A stretch of 64,000 nt of DNA from Actinomadura parmotrematis (GCF_019458805.1 NZ_JAIBOA010000013.1:166049-230048), one strand, 5' to 3'; numbered from the stretch's first letter, positions 8,509-18,095 are shown. Program-made: numbers and translations. Notes: generated by a model from the letters alone, not told the origin.

Positions 8509-9075
8509 ATGGCGATCGCATCGTTCATGGTCCCGCTGGGCTCCCCCGCGCCCGGCTTCTCCCTGCCGTCCGCCGCGGGCGGGACGGTCGCGCTGGACGA
8601 CCTGGCCGGCGCGCCCGCGCTGCTGGTGGCCTTCCTCAGCAACCACTGCCCCTACGTGCGCCGCGTCGAGGCCGGCCTCGGCGCGCTCGCCGCCGAGTAC
8701 GCCGCGCGCGGCGTCGCGACCGTCGGCGTCTGCTCCAACGACACCGACCGCTACCCCGACGACGGCGCCGCGCACCTGCGCGAGCAGGCCGCGCGCGCCG
8801 GGTTCGCCTTCCCCTACCTGGTGGACGCCGACCAGACGGTCGCGCTCGCCTACAAGGCGGCCTGCACGCCCGACTTCTTCCTCTACGACGGCGCCCGCCG
8901 GCTGGCCTACCGGGGCCAGTTCGACGCGGCGCGGCCGAGCAACGACGTCCCGGCGGACGGGGCGACGCTGCGCGCCGCGCTGGACCGGGTCCTGGCGGGC
9001 GAGCCGGTCCCCGGGCCGCACGTGCCGAGCCTCGGCTGCGGCATCAAGTGGCGGCCCGGCAACGAGCCCGCCTGA
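8509..9075 (+). CDS. Thioredoxin-like redoxin (AhpC/TSA superfamily)
   Basis: A 188-residue thioredoxin-fold protein: SPAPGFSLPSAAGG, a central strand LLVAFLSNHCPYV, and the cis-proline region ACTPDFFLYD. The single cysteine of the NHCPYV motif replaces the CxxC of thioredoxins, as in the actinobacterial and proteobacterial thioredoxin-like family that carries this sequence. I prefer the ATG at 8509, preceded by GGAG, over the ATG at 8491, which has no ribosome site. Likely a peroxidase or thiol-redox protein; physiological partner unknown. Confidence 0.85.
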   Translation: MAIASFMVPLGSPAPGFSLPSAAGGTVALDDLAGAPALLVAFLSNHCPYVRRVEAGLGALAAEYAARGVATVGVCSNDTDRYPDDGAAHLREQAARAGFAFPYLVDADQTVALAYKAACTPDFFLYDGARRLAYRGQFDAARPSNDVPADGATLRAALDRVLAGEPVPGPHVPSLGCGIKWRPGNEPA

Positions 9076-9079
9076 GCGG

Positions 9080-9445
9080 TCAGGCGCGGGCCGCCGGGGC
9101 GGCGAGCGTGCGGCGGGCCCGCTCGGCCGCGGAGGCGAGGGCCTCCATCAGGTCGGCGGGGCCGCCGGCGGTGTCGCAGTGCCAGTTCCGGACGATCCGC
9201 TCGCCCTCGGGGCCTGGGTCGAACCGGCCGCCCGCGAAGCAGCCCGCCGCGTCGAGGCGGGCGACGGGATCGGCGTCGTCGTCCAGCCGCATCGCGTAGG
9301 CGGCGGCGTCGATGAGGCCGATCGCCGCGCGGGCGTCGTGCCCGCCGTCGCGGTCGGCGCCCTCGTCGTCGCGGGCGCCGGCCCGGTCGACGCGCCACCG
9401 GGCGTACGGGCGCAGGTAATCGGCGATCATCCAGCTCTTGCTCAC
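9080..9445 (-). CDS. Conserved hypothetical protein
   Basis: A 121-residue soluble acidic protein (KSWMIADYLRPYARW at the start, FDPGPEGERIVRNWHCD near residue 80). It has no membrane segment or recognisable catalytic motif. It converges on the redoxin gene with four bases between the stops. I do not recognise the family. Confidence 0.55.
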   Translation of the reverse strand: MSKSWMIADYLRPYARWRVDRAGARDDEGADRDGGHDARAAIGLIDAAAYAMRLDDDADPVARLDAAGCFAGGRFDPGPEGERIVRNWHCDTAGGPADLMEALASAAERARRTLAAPAARA

Positions 9446-9536
9446 CGCCCCATGGTGCGCGCCGCCCGCCCGCCCGTCAGCGGCTTGACCGGTTCCTTGC
9501 CCGCGCTTTCCGCATTCCGGACGGCCGGCGCCGGGG

Positions 9537-10199
9537 TCAGCCGCCCGGGGCGAGGCCGTGGCGGTAGGCGTAGGAGACGGCCTGGGCCCGGTCGCGCAGG
9601 GCGGCCTTGGCGAACAGGTTGTTGATGTGCGTCTTCACCGTCGCCTCGCTGATCACCAGGTCGGCGGCGATCTCGGCGTTGGAGCGGCCGCGCGCGATCA
9701 GCGCCAGCACCTCGGCCTCGCGGCGGGTGAGGCCGTCGGGCAGGCCGCCGGCGCGCGGCGCCCGCGGCTCGGCGGCGGCGACCGCCTCGACGAGGCGCCG
9801 CTGCACCGCCGGGTCGAGCTGGGACGCGCCGCCGCGCACCGCGGCGACGGCGCGGGCGATCTCGTCGGCGCCGGCGTCCTTGGTCAGGTAGCCGCGGGCG
9901 CCGGCCCGCAGCGCCGCGAAGATCGACTCGTCGTCGGCGTAGGTGGTGAGCACCACCACCTCCACCTCCGGGTGGGCGGCCTTCAGGCGGCGGGTCGTCT
10001 CCGCGCCGTCCATGCGCGGCATCCGCAGGTCCATGAGGACGACCTCGGGGCGCACCTCGGGGACCAGCCGGAGCGCCTCCTCCCCGTCGGCCGCCGCGCC
10101 CACGACCTCCAGGCCCGGCAGCAGCTCCAGCAGCAGCACCAGGCCCTCGCGGACCACCGTCTGGTCGTCCACGACCAGCACCCTCGTCCGCCCGCTCAC
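9537..10199 (-). CDS. NarL/LuxR-type response regulator
   Basis: The 220-residue product has a receiver domain (VLVVDDQ, phosphoacceptor Asp in VVLMDLRMP, switch Thr in VVVLTTY, Lys in GYLTKDA) and a C-terminal LuxR helix-turn-helix (LTRREAEVLALIARGRSNAEIA, then VKTHINNLFAK). The GTG start at 10197-10199 overlaps the stop of the upstream kinase gene (GTGA), so the two are translationally coupled. All residues needed for phosphorylation are present. The target genes are not evident from this region. Confidence 0.93.
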   Translation of the reverse strand: MSGRTRVLVVDDQTVVREGLVLLLELLPGLEVVGAAADGEEALRLVPEVRPEVVLMDLRMPRMDGAETTRRLKAAHPEVEVVVLTTYADDESIFAALRAGARGYLTKDAGADEIARAVAAVRGGASQLDPAVQRRLVEAVAAAEPRAPRAGGLPDGLTRREAEVLALIARGRSNAEIAADLVISEATVKTHINNLFAKAALRDRAQAVSYAYRHGLAPGG

Positions 10200-11380
10200 G
10201 CCGGCACCCGCAGCGCCACCCGGAACCCCTCCCCCGCGGCCCCCGTCTCCAGGGCCCCGCCGATCAGCTCGGCACGCTCGCGCATGCCGACCAGCCCGTA
10301 GCCGCCGCCCGCCAGGTCCAGCACCGGCTCGGTGCCGCCGCTGTCGACGACCTCCAGGCGCGCCTCCTCCGGACCGTAGTGCAGGACGATCCGCACGCGC
10401 GCGCCGAGGGCGTGCTTGCGGACGTTGGTCAGCGCCTCCTGGGCCGTGCGCACGATCGCCAGGGACGCCTGCACGGGCAGCTCCCGCGGCTCGCCGGTCA
10501 CCTCGACGGCGCACGCGCGGCCCGTCGCGGCCCGGAACTCCTCGGCGAGGTCGGCGAGCGCGGCCTCGGGCGGCGGCGCGTCGCCGCGGAGCGCGGCGAG
10601 GGCGCGGCGCGTCTCGTCCAGGCCCGCGCGGGCGAGGCGCTGCGCGCGCTCCACCCGGTCCAGCGCCTGCGTCCGGTCGCCGTCGCGCGACAGCAGCAGG
10701 CGGGCGCCCTCCAGGTGCACGATCTGCGCCGACAGCGAGTGCGCGAGGATGTCGTGGATCTCGCGGGCCAGCCGCGACCGCTCGTCCAGCACCACCGCCT
10801 CGGCCTCGGCCCGCCGGGTCGCCTCCTCGGCGAGATCGCGCTGCCGGGTCGCGACCGCGCCGAGCAGGATGCCGAGGACCGCGACCAGCAGCCCGTACTC
10901 GGGCCCGCCGCCGCGGAACAGCGCCCCGGTGCCCGTCAGCGCCGCCATGAACGCCAGCCCGAGCGCGCCCACCCAGGCGGCGGGCAGCATCCAGGCGAGC
11001 GGCCACAGCGCGATCATGCCGAGGACGATCCCGGCCCCGCCCTTCGCCAGCGCGTACAGGGCGAGCGCGGCGGGCAGCACCGCGACCAGCGCGGCGGCGC
11101 CCGCGCGGCTCCCGCCGTCCCACGGCGGGCAGGGGCCGGGCCGGTCGTGCCGCCGCGCCCGGGTGGCCCAGAGGCCGGCGGCGAGCAGCACGACCGCGAG
11201 GGCGTTCAGCACGATGACGGCGAGCCCGGCGCCGCGCGGCGAGGGGTGCGGATATCCCGTCCACACGCTGTGCAGGTAGGTGACCGCTCCCCACGCCGCG
11301 CAGCAGAGGACCAGGATCTCCCGCAGCCGGACGGCGGTGTGGCGGGGCGGGTCGGTCCGCACGGGGCTCATGTCCCTCAC
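10196..11380 (-). CDS. DesK/NarX-type sensor histidine kinase
   Basis: The 394-residue kinase has about five to six membrane helices in residues 20-185 and a HisKA_3 dimerisation domain with the phosphorylated His in REIHDILAHSLS. The HATPase domain carries the N box in AQEALTNVRKHA and a GYGLVGMRERAELIGG lid/G box. There is no large extracellular sensor, so the signal is probably sensed in the membrane. The start may be the first ATG or the one at 11371. It is coupled to the response regulator downstream. Confidence 0.92.
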   Translation of the reverse strand: MRDMSPVRTDPPRHTAVRLREILVLCCAAWGAVTYLHSVWTGYPHPSPRGAGLAVIVLNALAVVLLAAGLWATRARRHDRPGPCPPWDGGSRAGAAALVAVLPAALALYALAKGGAGIVLGMIALWPLAWMLPAAWVGALGLAFMAALTGTGALFRGGGPEYGLLVAVLGILLGAVATRQRDLAEEATRRAEAEAVVLDERSRLAREIHDILAHSLSAQIVHLEGARLLLSRDGDRTQALDRVERAQRLARAGLDETRRALAALRGDAPPPEAALADLAEEFRAATGRACAVEVTGEPRELPVQASLAIVRTAQEALTNVRKHALGARVRIVLHYGPEEARLEVVDSGGTEPVLDLAGGGYGLVGMRERAELIGGALETGAAGEGFRVALRVPA

Positions 11381-11459
11381 GCTAGACGGTCGCCCGCCAC
11401 GGGGGATCGGAGCACGGGCGGACCTTCCCTCTCCACCCGGGGGCGGAGCCGGCCGCTGT

Positions 11460-11879
11460 CAAGGGGCACGCCGCCGGCCTGCCCGCCGCTCCCGGCCGGC
11501 CAGGACCCCGCGCCCGCCAACTGCCTCCAGCTGGTGGTCGTGGGCGGCTCGATGAAGCTCGGCGCGCTCACCCAGCAGACCACCTCGCCACTGAAGATCA
11601 CCGCGCTGGTGCCGGCGCCCGAGCTCGGCGACGACTTCACCGCCACGCAGGTCACCATGACCGGCGACTCGCTGACCGTCCCGGGCGGCGTGCTCGGGCT
11701 GCTCGACCTTCACCGTGCCGGAGACCACCGGCTCCGGCCTCGTCGGCCCGATCGCCGGCTGGAAGGCGGGCCTGCCCGCGGCGGTCGGCAGGGCGGCCGC
11801 GAAGGCGACGGCGAAGCAGAGCCCGCTCCAGCGGCCCCGGCCGCTTTTGGACGAGATGTCAACTCTTGTTCGCAGGTAA
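11460..11879 (+). pseudogene. Decayed secreted-protein gene with frameshift
   Basis: From about 11460 one frame reads like a protein (ACPPLPAGQDPAPANCLQLV, GGSMKLGALTQQTTSPLKIT, LTVPGGVLG). Near 11680-11703 the protein-like sequence switches to the frame one base further on (STFTVPETTGSGLVGP, ending at a TAA at 11877-11879). The motifs GGSMxLG and TVPGG(V/L)LG recall a family of secreted actinobacterial proteins with cysteine-rich N-termini. There is no start codon or signal peptide upstream, so this is a 5'-truncated, frameshifted remnant filling the 549-bp gap between the kinase and the CocE-like gene. Confidence 0.5.
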
Positions 11880-11929
11880 GTGCTCCGTTACGTTACGGCC
11901 GGGAAACTCGCGCCCTGGAGGTAGTGACG

Positions 11930-13765
11930 ATGCGCCGTGCCATCCGCTGGACCGCCCCGCTCGCCGCCGCGGCGCTCGCGTTCGGCGGCGCCGTCCCCCC
12001 GGCCCACGCCGCACCCGCGAAGGCGGCCGCCGCCGCGTGGAAGGCCCGCCCCGCCGCCTACGGCGTCACCGCCCAGCAGGACGTCCGGCTCACCATGAGC
12101 GACGGCGTCCAGCTCGTCGCCGACATTCGCCGCCCCGCCCTGAACGGCAGGGCCGCGCCGGGCCGCTTCCCCGTCATCGTCACGATGACCCCCTACAACA
12201 AGACGCTGCCCGGCGCGAACATGGCCGACGACTACCTCGTCCAGCGCGGTTACGTGCAGGTCATCGTGGACGTACGCGGCACCGGCGGCTCCCACGGCAA
12301 GTGGGAGGCGTTCAGCAGGCGCGAGCAGCTCGACGGCAAGGAGGCCGTCGAGTGGGCGTCGTCGGCGAAGCGGCCCTGGAGCGACGGCCGCGTCGCGATG
12401 GTCGGCGCCTCCTACGGCGGCATCAACCAGATCTTCACCGCGGCGCAGCACCCCAAGGGCCTGAAGGCCATCTTCCCGGTCGTGCCGATGGGCGACAGCT
12501 ACCGCGACGTCATCGGCACCGGCGGGCAGCTCGGCCTCGGCTTCGTGCCGCTCTGGCTCGCCGGCGTCGGCGGCCTGTCGCTGCTGCCTCCCACCTACAG
12601 CGGCAAGAGCCCCGACGAGGCGATCGCGCTGCTGAAGGAGCACTTCGGCAACATCGGCGACTTCCAGATCGCGATGCTGTTCAACGCCCTCACCGGCGGC
12701 GACAAGGCGTTCGACGGCCCCTTCTACCGCGAGCGCTCGCCGCTGGAGGTCGTCGACAAGGTGAACGTCCCCGCGTTCGTCGTCGGCGGCGAGTTCGACA
12801 TCTTCCAGCGCAGCGAGCCGCTCCTCTACCAGCGGCTCGCGCGGCGCGTCCCGGCCCGCTTCACCTACGGCCCCTGGTACCACATCAGCGGTGCCGCGCC
12901 CGCCCTCGGCCTGCCGCTGCCGAACGTCCCGCAGCCGCCCGGCCCGTCCATGCAGGAGCTGATGCTGCGCTGGTTCGACCACTACGTGCGCGGCGCCGCC
13001 GACCCCGGCCTGGACCGCGACGTCGCGCCCGTCACCTACTACGACAACGGCGCCGGCACGTGGCGCACCGCCGGCCAGTGGCCGCCCGCCGGCGTCCGCT
13101 ACCGCGCCCTCCGGCTGACGGGCCGCGCGGGCCTCACCACCGGGCAGGGCTCCGGCGGCCCCGACGCCGTGCCGTTCCAGCCGTTCGCCGGGCTGTGCAG
13201 CCGCTCCACCGTCCAGTGGGCGGGCGCCGGGGTGCTCGGCCTGTTCGGCTGGTCCTGCGAGCTCGACAACGGCGAGAACGACCGGCTCGGCGCCGTCTAC
13301 GACCTGCCCGTGACTAAGCCGCTCCGCCTCGCCGGGCCGATCAACGCCCACCTCAGCGTGTCCACCGCCGCCAAGGACGGCCAGCTCACCGTCCGCGTCG
13401 AGGACGTCGCCCCCGACGGCAGGGCCACCCAGCTCACCGCCGGCTGGCAGGTGCTGTCCCTGCGCGCCCTGGACGGCGCCCGCACCGTCCGGCAGGACGG
13501 CCTGACCACCATCCCCTACCACCCGTTCACCAAGGCGTCGGCGAAGGCGATGCCGAAGAACGCCCCCGTCGGAGTGGACGTCGAGGTGTTCCCGATCGCC
13601 GCGACCGTCCAGCCCGGCCACCGCCTGCGCGTCTCGGTGCAGACGGCCGACTTCCCGCACCTGTTCCCCGACCTGCCCCAGCTCGGGAACTCCCTCGGCG
13701 GCGGCGTGCGGATCTGGCACGACGCCGCCCACCCGTCCTGGGTCGCGCTGCCCGTGCAGGGCTGA
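11930..13765 (+). CDS. Secreted CocE/NonD-family hydrolase
   Basis: A 611-residue protein with a Sec signal peptide (RRAIRWTAPLAAAALAFGG, cleavage after AHA). The hydrolase domain has RGTGGSHGKWE, the nucleophile elbow GASYGG near residue 160, Asp in GEFDIF near 287 and His in GPWYHIS near 317. A C-terminal galactose-binding-like jelly-roll (PLRLAGPINAHLSVS to the end) is typical of the X-Pro dipeptidyl-peptidase S15/CocE fold. It should cleave an ester or acyl-peptide outside the cell. GGAGG precedes the ATG by eight bases. The near-palindrome CCGTTACGTTACGG at 11886-11899 lies just upstream. Confidence 0.9.
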   Translation: MRRAIRWTAPLAAAALAFGGAVPPAHAAPAKAAAAAWKARPAAYGVTAQQDVRLTMSDGVQLVADIRRPALNGRAAPGRFPVIVTMTPYNKTLPGANMADDYLVQRGYVQVIVDVRGTGGSHGKWEAFSRREQLDGKEAVEWASSAKRPWSDGRVAMVGASYGGINQIFTAAQHPKGLKAIFPVVPMGDSYRDVIGTGGQLGLGFVPLWLAGVGGLSLLPPTYSGKSPDEAIALLKEHFGNIGDFQIAMLFNALTGGDKAFDGPFYRERSPLEVVDKVNVPAFVVGGEFDIFQRSEPLLYQRLARRVPARFTYGPWYHISGAAPALGLPLPNVPQPPGPSMQELMLRWFDHYVRGAADPGLDRDVAPVTYYDNGAGTWRTAGQWPPAGVRYRALRLTGRAGLTTGQGSGGPDAVPFQPFAGLCSRSTVQWAGAGVLGLFGWSCELDNGENDRLGAVYDLPVTKPLRLAGPINAHLSVSTAAKDGQLTVRVEDVAPDGRATQLTAGWQVLSLRALDGARTVRQDGLTTIPYHPFTKASAKAMPKNAPVGVDVEVFPIAATVQPGHRLRVSVQTADFPHLFPDLPQLGNSLGGGVRIWHDAAHPSWVALPVQG

Positions 13766-13790
13766 CGCCCGCCTCGGCCCCCGGGGCGGG

Positions 13791-15881
13791 TCAGGTGTCG
13801 ATGCGGTCGGTGTCCAGCTCCGAGGCGCCCGCGGTGATGAACGCGCGGCGCGGCGCGACCTCGCTGCCCATCAGCAGGTCGAACACCTTCGACGCCTCCT
13901 CGGCGTCCTCGATGCGGATGCGGCGCAGGATGCGGTGCTGGGGGTCCAGCGTCGTCTCGGCCAGCTGGTCGGCGTCCATCTCGCCGAGGCCCTTGTAGCG
14001 CTGGATCGGCTCCTTCCAGCTCTGGCCCTTGCGCTCCAGCTCGACCAGGCGGCGCCGCAGCTCGGCGTCGGAGTAGGTGTAGATGTACTTGTCCTGGCCG
14101 CGCTTCGGCCGCACCAGCTCGATGCGGTGCAGCGGCGGGACCGCCGAGAACACCCGGCCGGCCTCCAGCATCGGCCGCATGTAGCGGTGGAACAGCGTGA
14201 GCAGCAGGCAGCGGATGTGGCTGCCGTCCACGTCGGCGTCCGCCATGATGATCGCCCGGCCGTAGCGGGCGGCGTCCAGGTCGAAGGTGCGGCCCGAGCC
14301 GGCCCCGAGGACCTGGATGATCGCCGCGCACTCGGTGTTCTTCAGCATGTCGGCGACGGACGCCTTCTGCACGTTCAGGATCTTGCCGCGGATCGGCAGC
14401 AGCGCCTGGAACTCGGAGTTGCGGGCGAGCTTGGCGGTGCCGAGCGCGGAGTCGCCCTCGACGATGAACAGCTCGCTGCGGTCGTCGGTGGCGCGGCAGT
14501 CGACCAGCTTGGCCGGCAGCGCCGAGTTCTCCAGCGCGTTCTTGCGGCGCTGGTTGTCGCGCTGCGTGCGGGCCGCGATGCGGGTCTTGGCGGCGCCGAC
14601 GACCTTCTCCAGGACGGCGCGCAGCTGCGGCTTCTGCCCCCGCCCCGGGTTCTCGAAGATCTCCTTGAGCTCCTTGGACACCACGGTGCCGACGATGCGG
14701 GTCGCCGCCGAGGTGCCGAGGATCTCCTTGGTCTGCCCCTCGAACTGCGGTTCGGGCAGCCGCACGGTGACGACGGCGGTGAGCCCTTCGAGGGCGTCCT
14801 CCTTGATGACGTCGTCGTCGCTCGCCTTCAGCAGCCGGGCGGCGCGCAGCTGCTCGTTGAGGACGCGGGCGAGGGACCGCTCGAAGCCGCGCAGGTGCGT
14901 GCCGCCCTTGGGGGTGGCGATGACGTTGACGAACGAGCGCATCGTGGTGTCGTAGCCGCCGCCCCAGCGGAGCGCGATGTCGACCTCCAGCTCGCGCTCG
15001 ACGTCGGTCGGGGTGAGGTGGCCCTGGCCGTCCAGGACCGGCACCGTCTCGGTGAAGCGGCCGCGGCCCTGCAGCCGCAGCACGTCGCTGATCGCGGCGT
15101 CCTTGGCCAGGTAGGTGCAGTACTCGCCGATGCCGCCCTCGAAGCAGAAGGTCTCGTGGACGGTCTCCTCGCCGCGCTCGTCGCGGACCTCGATGGTGAG
15201 GCCCGGGATGAGGAACGCGGTCTGGCGCATGCGGTCCAGGACGAGCGACTGCTCGACGGTGGCGTCCGGCAGGAAGATCTGCAGGTCGGGCCAGAAGCGG
15301 GTGCGGGTGCCGGTGGTGCGGCGCGCGACCCGGCGGATCTGGCGGACGCCCGAGCTCTTCTTGAACCGGGCGTTCGGGCGGCCCTCGTCGGCGAACACGC
15401 CGGGCAGGCCGCGCTTGAAGCTGATGGCGTTGGTGTGGCCCTCGCGGTCGACCTCGACGTCCAGGCGCGCCGACAGGGCGTTGACGACGGAGGCGCCGAC
15501 GCCGTGCAGGCCGCCGGAGGCGGTGTAGGACACGCCGCCGAACTTGCCGCCGGCGTGCAGCCGCGTCATGACGAGCTCGACGCCGGGCAGTCCCGTCTTC
15601 GGCTCGATGTCGACGGGGATGCCGCGGCCGTTGTCGCCGACCTCGAACGACCCGTCGGCGCGCATGACCACGCTGATGTGGGTGCAGTGGCCGGCGAGGG
15701 CCTCGTCGACGCTGTTGTCGACGATCTCCCACAGGCAGTGGGCGAGACCGCGGCTGTCGGTCGAGCCGATGTACATGCCGGGGCGCTTGCGGACGGCCTC
15801 CAGCCCCTCCAGCACCGAGAGGTGCCGGGCGGAGTAGCCCTGCTGATCGTCGGTCGTGGGTTCGGCGGTGGCGGCGGTCAA
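13791..15881 (-). CDS. parE: DNA topoisomerase IV subunit B
   Basis: A 696-residue GHKL/TOPRIM type IIA topoisomerase B subunit. The ATPase motifs are EIVDNSVDEALAG and VGDNGRGIPVD with GGLHGVGASVVNALS. The TOPRIM motifs are EGDSALGTAKLARN and DADVDGSHI, and the end is the RYKGLGEMDADQL domain. The EGDSALG sequence differs from EGDSAGG of GyrB and fits actinobacterial ParE. Together with TopoIV A it decatenates chromosomes. The best start is a TTG at 15879-15881 with GAGGAG nine bases upstream; no ATG or GTG fits. Proximity to hrdB and DUF7455 matches Streptomyces. Confidence 0.92.
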   Translation of the reverse strand: MTAATAEPTTDDQQGYSARHLSVLEGLEAVRKRPGMYIGSTDSRGLAHCLWEIVDNSVDEALAGHCTHISVVMRADGSFEVGDNGRGIPVDIEPKTGLPGVELVMTRLHAGGKFGGVSYTASGGLHGVGASVVNALSARLDVEVDREGHTNAISFKRGLPGVFADEGRPNARFKKSSGVRQIRRVARRTTGTRTRFWPDLQIFLPDATVEQSLVLDRMRQTAFLIPGLTIEVRDERGEETVHETFCFEGGIGEYCTYLAKDAAISDVLRLQGRGRFTETVPVLDGQGHLTPTDVERELEVDIALRWGGGYDTTMRSFVNVIATPKGGTHLRGFERSLARVLNEQLRAARLLKASDDDVIKEDALEGLTAVVTVRLPEPQFEGQTKEILGTSAATRIVGTVVSKELKEIFENPGRGQKPQLRAVLEKVVGAAKTRIAARTQRDNQRRKNALENSALPAKLVDCRATDDRSELFIVEGDSALGTAKLARNSEFQALLPIRGKILNVQKASVADMLKNTECAAIIQVLGAGSGRTFDLDAARYGRAIIMADADVDGSHIRCLLLTLFHRYMRPMLEAGRVFSAVPPLHRIELVRPKRGQDKYIYTYSDAELRRRLVELERKGQSWKEPIQRYKGLGEMDADQLAETTLDPQHRILRRIRIEDAEEASKVFDLLMGSEVAPRRAFITAGASELDTDRIDT

Positions 15882-16097
15882 CTGCGTGCGCTCCTCGGGG
15901 GTGAGGCAGGTCCGGTTCGTGGTGGCGAACTGCCGGGACGAGAGTACCCCCGCCGTCCGACAATCTTTTCGAAGGCTCGCCGCCGGCCCCGGCGGTGATG
16001 GCCGCCCCTGGCCGTCCTCGACCCTCCTCGGGGTGGAGAGCGGAGATCCACCCGTGGTGGGGTGTGCCCGCGCGGCCCGCTCCGTAACGTCCAGATC

Positions 16098-17000
16098 ATG
16101 GCATACACCATCAGCGCGAGCGGCCTGCGCAAGCGGTACGGCGACGTCGCGGCCGTCGACGGCGTCTCCTTCGACGTCGAGGCGGGCGAGTTCTTCGGCA
16201 TCCTCGGCCCGAACGGCGCCGGCAAGACCACCGTCCTGGAGATCGTGGAGGGGCTGCGGCGGGCCGACGGCGGCGAGGTGTCGGTGCTCGGGCTGCCGCC
16301 CTGGCCCCGCAACCCGCGGCTGCTGCCGCGCATCGGCGTGCAGCTGCAGTCCAGCGCGTTCTTCGAGCGGCTGACGGCGCGCGAGCAGCTTCAGACGTTC
16401 GGGTCGCTGTACGGGGTGCCGGCCGCGCGCGCCGACGCGATGCTGGAGATGGTCGGGCTCACCGACAAGGCCGGCGTCCAGGTGGAGAAGCTGTCGGGCG
16501 GGCAGGCGCAGCGGCTGTCGATCGCCTGCGCGCTGGTCCACGACCCCGAGCTGGTGTTCCTGGACGAGCCGACCGCCGCGCTCGACCCGCAGGCCCGCCG
16601 CAACCTGTGGGACGTGCTGGCCGGCATCAGCACCGAGGGCCGCACGATCGTGCTGACGACCCACCACATGGACGAGGCCGAGTCGCTCTGCGACCGCGTC
16701 GCGATCATGGACGCGGGGCGGATCCTTCAGCTCGGCGCGCCCGCCGCGCTGGTGCGCGGGCTGGACGCGCCCGCCCGGGTGAGCGTCGCCTCCGGCACCC
16801 TGCCGGTCGAGGACGCGCGCGCCCTGCCGGCCGCCGACGAGGTCGCCGACGACGGGGTCTCGCTGGTGGTCTCCACCCGCGACCCCGGCGCGGTGGTGGC
16901 CGCGCTCGCCGCCAAGGACGCCCTCGCCGGCGTCCGGATCGGCGGCGCCACGCTGGAGGACGTCTTCCTGGAGCTGACCGGACGGGAGTACCGGGCATGA
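16098..17000 (+). CDS. ABC exporter ATP-binding protein
   Basis: A 300-residue ABC ATPase: Walker A GPNGAGKTT, signature LSGGQAQRL, Walker B LVFLDEP and the H-loop in LTTHHMDEAE. The C-terminal 90 residues form the extra domain common in ABC-2 drug/lipid exporters. Its stop overlaps the permease start (ATGA), so the two are coupled. No clear Shine-Dalgarno site precedes the ATG. Substrate unknown; drug or lipid export is the usual role. Confidence 0.92.
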   Translation: MAYTISASGLRKRYGDVAAVDGVSFDVEAGEFFGILGPNGAGKTTVLEIVEGLRRADGGEVSVLGLPPWPRNPRLLPRIGVQLQSSAFFERLTAREQLQTFGSLYGVPAARADAMLEMVGLTDKAGVQVEKLSGGQAQRLSIACALVHDPELVFLDEPTAALDPQARRNLWDVLAGISTEGRTIVLTTHHMDEAESLCDRVAIMDAGRILQLGAPAALVRGLDAPARVSVASGTLPVEDARALPAADEVADDGVSLVVSTRDPGAVVAALAAKDALAGVRIGGATLEDVFLELTGREYRA

Positions 17001-18067
17001 GCACCTACCAGAGCTTCACCAGCCTCGCGCGGGCCATGCTCCTCGGCTTCCGCCGCGACAAGGGCGCGCTGTTCTTCACCGTGCTGTTCCCGCTGATGTT
17101 CCTGGTGATCTTCGGCGGGGTGTTCGGGCACCAGGCGACCGCCAAGGTCACCGTCGTCGCGGCCGGACCGGTGCCGCTGGTCGACCGGGCGGTGGCGCAC
17201 GACGGCGACCTGGCGGGGACGCTGAAGGTGGTGCGCGCCGCGAGCCGGGACGCGGCCTTGAAGAAGGTGGAGAAGGGCGACGCCGACGCCTTCGTCGAGC
17301 AGTCCGGGAACGCGCTGAACGTCCGCTACTCGGTGGCCGACCAGGTGAAGTCCGGGACGGCGCGCGGCCTGCTGTCGTCGATCGCCCAGTCGGCGAACCT
17401 GGCGGCGACGGGACGGCCGCCCGCCTACACGGTGACCGAGGCGCAGGTGGAGGACAGGTCGCTGAAGGCGATCCAGTTCTTCACCCCGAGCCTGCTCGGC
17501 TGGGCGCTCGCCTCGGCGGGCGTGTTCGGAGCGTCCCAGACGCTCGTCACCTGGCGCACCAAGGGCATCCTGCGGCGGCTGCGGCTGTCGCCGGCGCCCG
17601 TCCCGACGGTGTTCGCCGCCCGGGTGGCGGTGAGCCTCGGCATCGCGCTCGTGCAGTTCGCGGTGTTCGTGGCGGTCGCGCACCTGCCGTTCTTCGGGCT
17701 GAAGCTGACGGGCGACTGGTGGCTGGCGATCCCGACGCTCATGGCCGGGGTGCTCGCCTTCCTCGGCATCGGCACGCTGATCGGGTCCTGGGCCAAGACC
17801 CAGGAGACCGCGCAGCTCGTCGGGCAGCTCGTGGTGCTGCCGATGGCCTTCCTCGGCGGGTCCTTCTTCCCCCTGGACTCGATGCCGGGCTGGATGCGGG
17901 CGGTCTCCTACGTCTTCCCGCTCCGCTACCTCAACCAGGGGATGCTCGACGTCATGGGCCGCGGGCTCGGCCCGGGGTCGGTCCTCGTGCCCATCGCGGT
18001 ACTGCTCGGTGTGGCGCTGGTCACGGCGCTGCTCGCCGTCCGGGTGTTCCGCTGGGACGCCGCCTGA
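16997..18067 (+). CDS. ABC-2 type exporter permease
   Basis: A 356-residue ABC-2 permease. One N-terminal helix (LFFTVLFPLMFLVIFGGVF) is followed by a large extracytoplasmic loop (residues 50-160) and then five helices. The typical FLGGSFFPLDSMPGWM and FPLRYLNQG motifs lie near the C-terminus. It pairs with the ATPase encoded upstream by a four-base overlap. One copy of each gene implies a homodimeric exporter. A strong hairpin follows the stop. Confidence 0.92.
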   Translation: MSTYQSFTSLARAMLLGFRRDKGALFFTVLFPLMFLVIFGGVFGHQATAKVTVVAAGPVPLVDRAVAHDGDLAGTLKVVRAASRDAALKKVEKGDADAFVEQSGNALNVRYSVADQVKSGTARGLLSSIAQSANLAATGRPPAYTVTEAQVEDRSLKAIQFFTPSLLGWALASAGVFGASQTLVTWRTKGILRRLRLSPAPVPTVFAARVAVSLGIALVQFAVFVAVAHLPFFGLKLTGDWWLAIPTLMAGVLAFLGIGTLIGSWAKTQETAQLVGQLVVLPMAFLGGSFFPLDSMPGWMRAVSYVFPLRYLNQGMLDVMGRGLGPGSVLVPIAVLLGVALVTALLAVRVFRWDAA

Positions 18068-18095
18068 TCGGCCCCTGCTGATCGACTTCTCGCCG

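Noticed and set aside
10379..13765. One very long plus-strand frame running from the kinase gene into the CocE-like gene
   Set aside because: The upstream part is antisense to the kinase gene and lacks protein-like composition; the hydrolase has its own signal peptide and ribosome site at 11930.
13766..13790. GC-rich hairpin between the CocE-like and parE genes as a terminator
   Set aside because: GCCCC/GGGGC pairing exists but the stem is short and in a 25-bp gap; not distinguishable from background.
13791..16667. A longer N-terminus for ParE reaching to 16667
   Set aside because: The extension runs antisense through the ABC ATPase gene and is low-complexity; the TTG at 15881 has a good ribosome site and matches the family start.
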